DNA of 64,000 nucleotides from Todiramphus chloris collaris (taxonomy: Eukaryota > Chordata > Aves > Coraciiformes > Alcedinidae), in the NCBI GenBank assembly GCA_025345505.1, contig JANVCC010000152.1, forward strand, positions 1,187,318 to 1,251,317, written 5' to 3'. A program made the position numbers and the translations under genes. This document shows positions 62,044 through 64,000 of this stretch, piece after piece. The notes under the pieces were generated by a model. It saw nothing but the letters and a program-made list of their open reading frames with translations. It had not been told where the DNA came from and ran no database searches. Numbering within the stretch: position 1 is the stretch's first letter; each line of letters begins with the position of its first letter.

Positions 62044-64000
62044 GGTGCTTCTCTTAAAGCAGGAGAACATTGGTGCTTTTGGGCGTCCAAAGAGGCTGTC
62101 CTGTTCCAGGCAGAGTGTTCCTTATGTTATTTGAACTGTAACAAAGATGGTCAGTGATCATAAACTGTACATGAGCGTTATCCTAAGAAATTTGTGCCAA
62201 GCAGGCTTAATTTATTTTATTTTTTTAGCCTTTCAATGGATTAACTTTTAAGGAACTTTGCCCACAAGCTCTTTTTCCTATAAAGTAGAAACCTCATGTC
62301 AGCTTCATGTTTTAATATTTTTATAGTGGCTTGAATTTTAATGTGAACAGCTTAGCTAACGCTCTTCATCGTGAGGGAGCAAATGTGGATCAGATTGAAA
62401 GTCTCTGACAGTAGCCAAGGGAAGGTATCTAAGGAAGAGGACACAAAATGGAGAAAGTTCATTGTGACACTCACTTGGCACTGTCTGCCAGTCTTTCAAG
62501 TATTTGTTACTTGAAAACTTTCTGAGCTGAAGGTGCTCTTTCCATATTTACTAATTGTTCTTCAATTTCTGTTTCATGAGCTGGAACAATTTACTTTGAA
62601 TCACACGCTGACTTCAGGTGTCCACAGCATCTTACAGCAAGGATTTCCACAGCTTAGTTGCACATAGTGGAAAAGGTTAAGTGCCTCTGCTTGAGCCTGC
62701 AACCTGCTGGTTTGTTCCTGATCCTTTTATTGGAGGTGGTAAAAGCACACTAAGCATGGACTGTGACAGCCAGGAGGCAATCAATTAAAATATCTTGACA
62801 TGCTTGTGACAGCAAGCTCAGCAATTCAGAGACGCTTTCCAGGACTCAAGCTGCTGTGTTTCCCAATCTGGTGTGAAAAAGATGGCAGAAAGCTGGCTGG
62901 GCGGCTCCAGTACTGAGCTGAGCACATTTCCCTCTTTTATCTGTATGAGAGGATTTGTTTTTCTGAATTTTGGCAAGTTACTTCCACAACTCTTAAGATA
63001 GTTCCTGCACTCTGATTGAAAATAACTGCTATGATCATTTTGTACATAAAATGTGTGGGGAAAAGCAATTTGAAAACCCATGCTTCTGCCATCTGCTTGA
63101 CTTTCCTACGTCTCAGAATAGATTTTGGTTTTATATAGTATAGTTTTGTAAGTGAAAGGTGCTCGGGAGCATGTTTCTGTAGCAGCGTATTCTGGGACAC
63201 TGTTTATTTGCTCAGTAGTAGTTTTCATCAAACTAAAAACACTATAAGGACACAGACTTATCAAGAGGGACTGTTGGCAGGAACGTGTGGTGAGTTTATT
63301 TCTGGAGCGTGGGGCTTCTGTGATTTTAACTTTTCCTTGAGATGCAGCAAAGAAGCGCCTGTGATACGCTCCAGGTAATGAAATGCCAGCGTGCAGCAAG
63401 TGTACTGCTCTTCTGCTAAAATCCAGCCTTCCCATTTAAATGTCCTGGTTCAGTGGCTTTCACCAGTTGGCTGATGAGGGGAGCAGGCAGAGCGCGTCAC
63501 CTCCTGCATTGTAAGAGCTACAAGAAGCGAGAGCACTAACCAGGCAGTGACATTGCATGGTGTAATACTTGGTGAAAAGTAGTGGAAGTGCCTGGAAAGC
63601 AGGACTGTATGGTCCAAGTTCTCATAGCTACAGGTCAAACAGCTTTTCACACTGGGAAAATCCTCAACCTTTGCCTTCTTGAGTTAAACTCTGTGATGGA
63701 TTTCCACACTTGGCTAGTAAAGATGTATCAGCATTTGGTAGTTAATAAACACGTAGTGTTTGACAATAGTCACAAACTTTGGTGACACCTCAGCCAGCAA
63801 ATTACTTTGTGTGGCCAGGGCACCAGCGCGGCCTTGTTGCTTCTGGTAGCCTATCATCCAAAGTAGTTGAAACTGGGAAGGAAGCAATTTTAGTGAGCTG
63901 GGGCAGAGGTCAGAGCCCAGCTGCCTCCCCTGCAGCTTTGGGGGGACTGAGATGCTAATCACAGAAGGATATTGTTATTATTTTTTCCATTAAAGTACAA

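Larger units (their letters stand above)
49580..64000 (+). other. First intron, 5' part (runs off the window)
   Basis: It starts at the GT of the donor and shows no convincing second exon on the + strand: no acceptor-flanked open segment with protein-like composition was found. Long first introns are typical of CpG-island vertebrate genes and often hold enhancers. Here it contains a G-rich zone, the assembly gap, homopolymer tracts, a CR1/L3 relic and two structured blocks at 56.1 and 59.1 kb, listed separately. If the exon call is wrong, this is simply downstream non-coding DNA. Confidence 0.55.

Noticed and set aside
1..64000. CRISPR arrays, tRNA/rRNA genes, bacterial operons
   Set aside because: No regularly spaced direct repeats, cloverleaf genes or dense same-strand coding. 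The sequence is vertebrate.

Overview
The window looks like nuclear DNA from a bird. The evidence is a CR1 LINE 3' end (16326-16521) with the usual avian octamer-like tail, several older CR1/L3-type fragments, a solo LTR of the avian ERVL-like type, and no mammalian L1 or Alu. There are no bacterial-style genes or operons, and no recognisable tRNA, rRNA or CRISPR array. Family assignments come from remembered consensus patterns, not from a database search.

Layout. Positions 1-48,440 (about 48 kb) are non-coding: moderately AT-rich sequence with short, random-looking open frames and no exon I can defend. It holds the solo LTR (5276-6074, flanked by an exact 5-bp target duplication), CR1 fragments of different ages (12.8, 16.3, 22.7 and 44.4 kb), scattered MIR-like pieces (1.9, 11.8, 19.2, 35.5 and 36.7 kb), microsatellites, homopolymers and a few short tandem duplications. 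It could be intergenic sequence or an intron of a gene whose exons lie outside the window.

At 48,470-50,540 there is a strong CpG island containing GC boxes, four ATTGG (inverted CCAAT) boxes and the only coding exon I support: 49481-49579 on the + strand, 33 codons ending in phase 0 at a CAG/GTACCG donor. I do not recognise the protein. It has an Ala/Gly/Ser-rich start followed by a basic segment with one CxxC pair. A 100-base assembly gap (50068-50167) lies just inside the first intron.

From 49,580 to the end of the window the sequence is read as the 5' part of a first intron longer than 14.4 kb. It contains a degenerate CR1/L3 copy (about 54.2-54.8 kb) and two structured, homeodomain-motif-rich blocks (56.09-56.20 kb and 58.99-59.16 kb) that share a near-identical core. 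These blocks are the most interesting non-coding signal: either conserved cis-regulatory elements or two copies of an unrecognised ancient repeat. I found no clear new multi-gene system.
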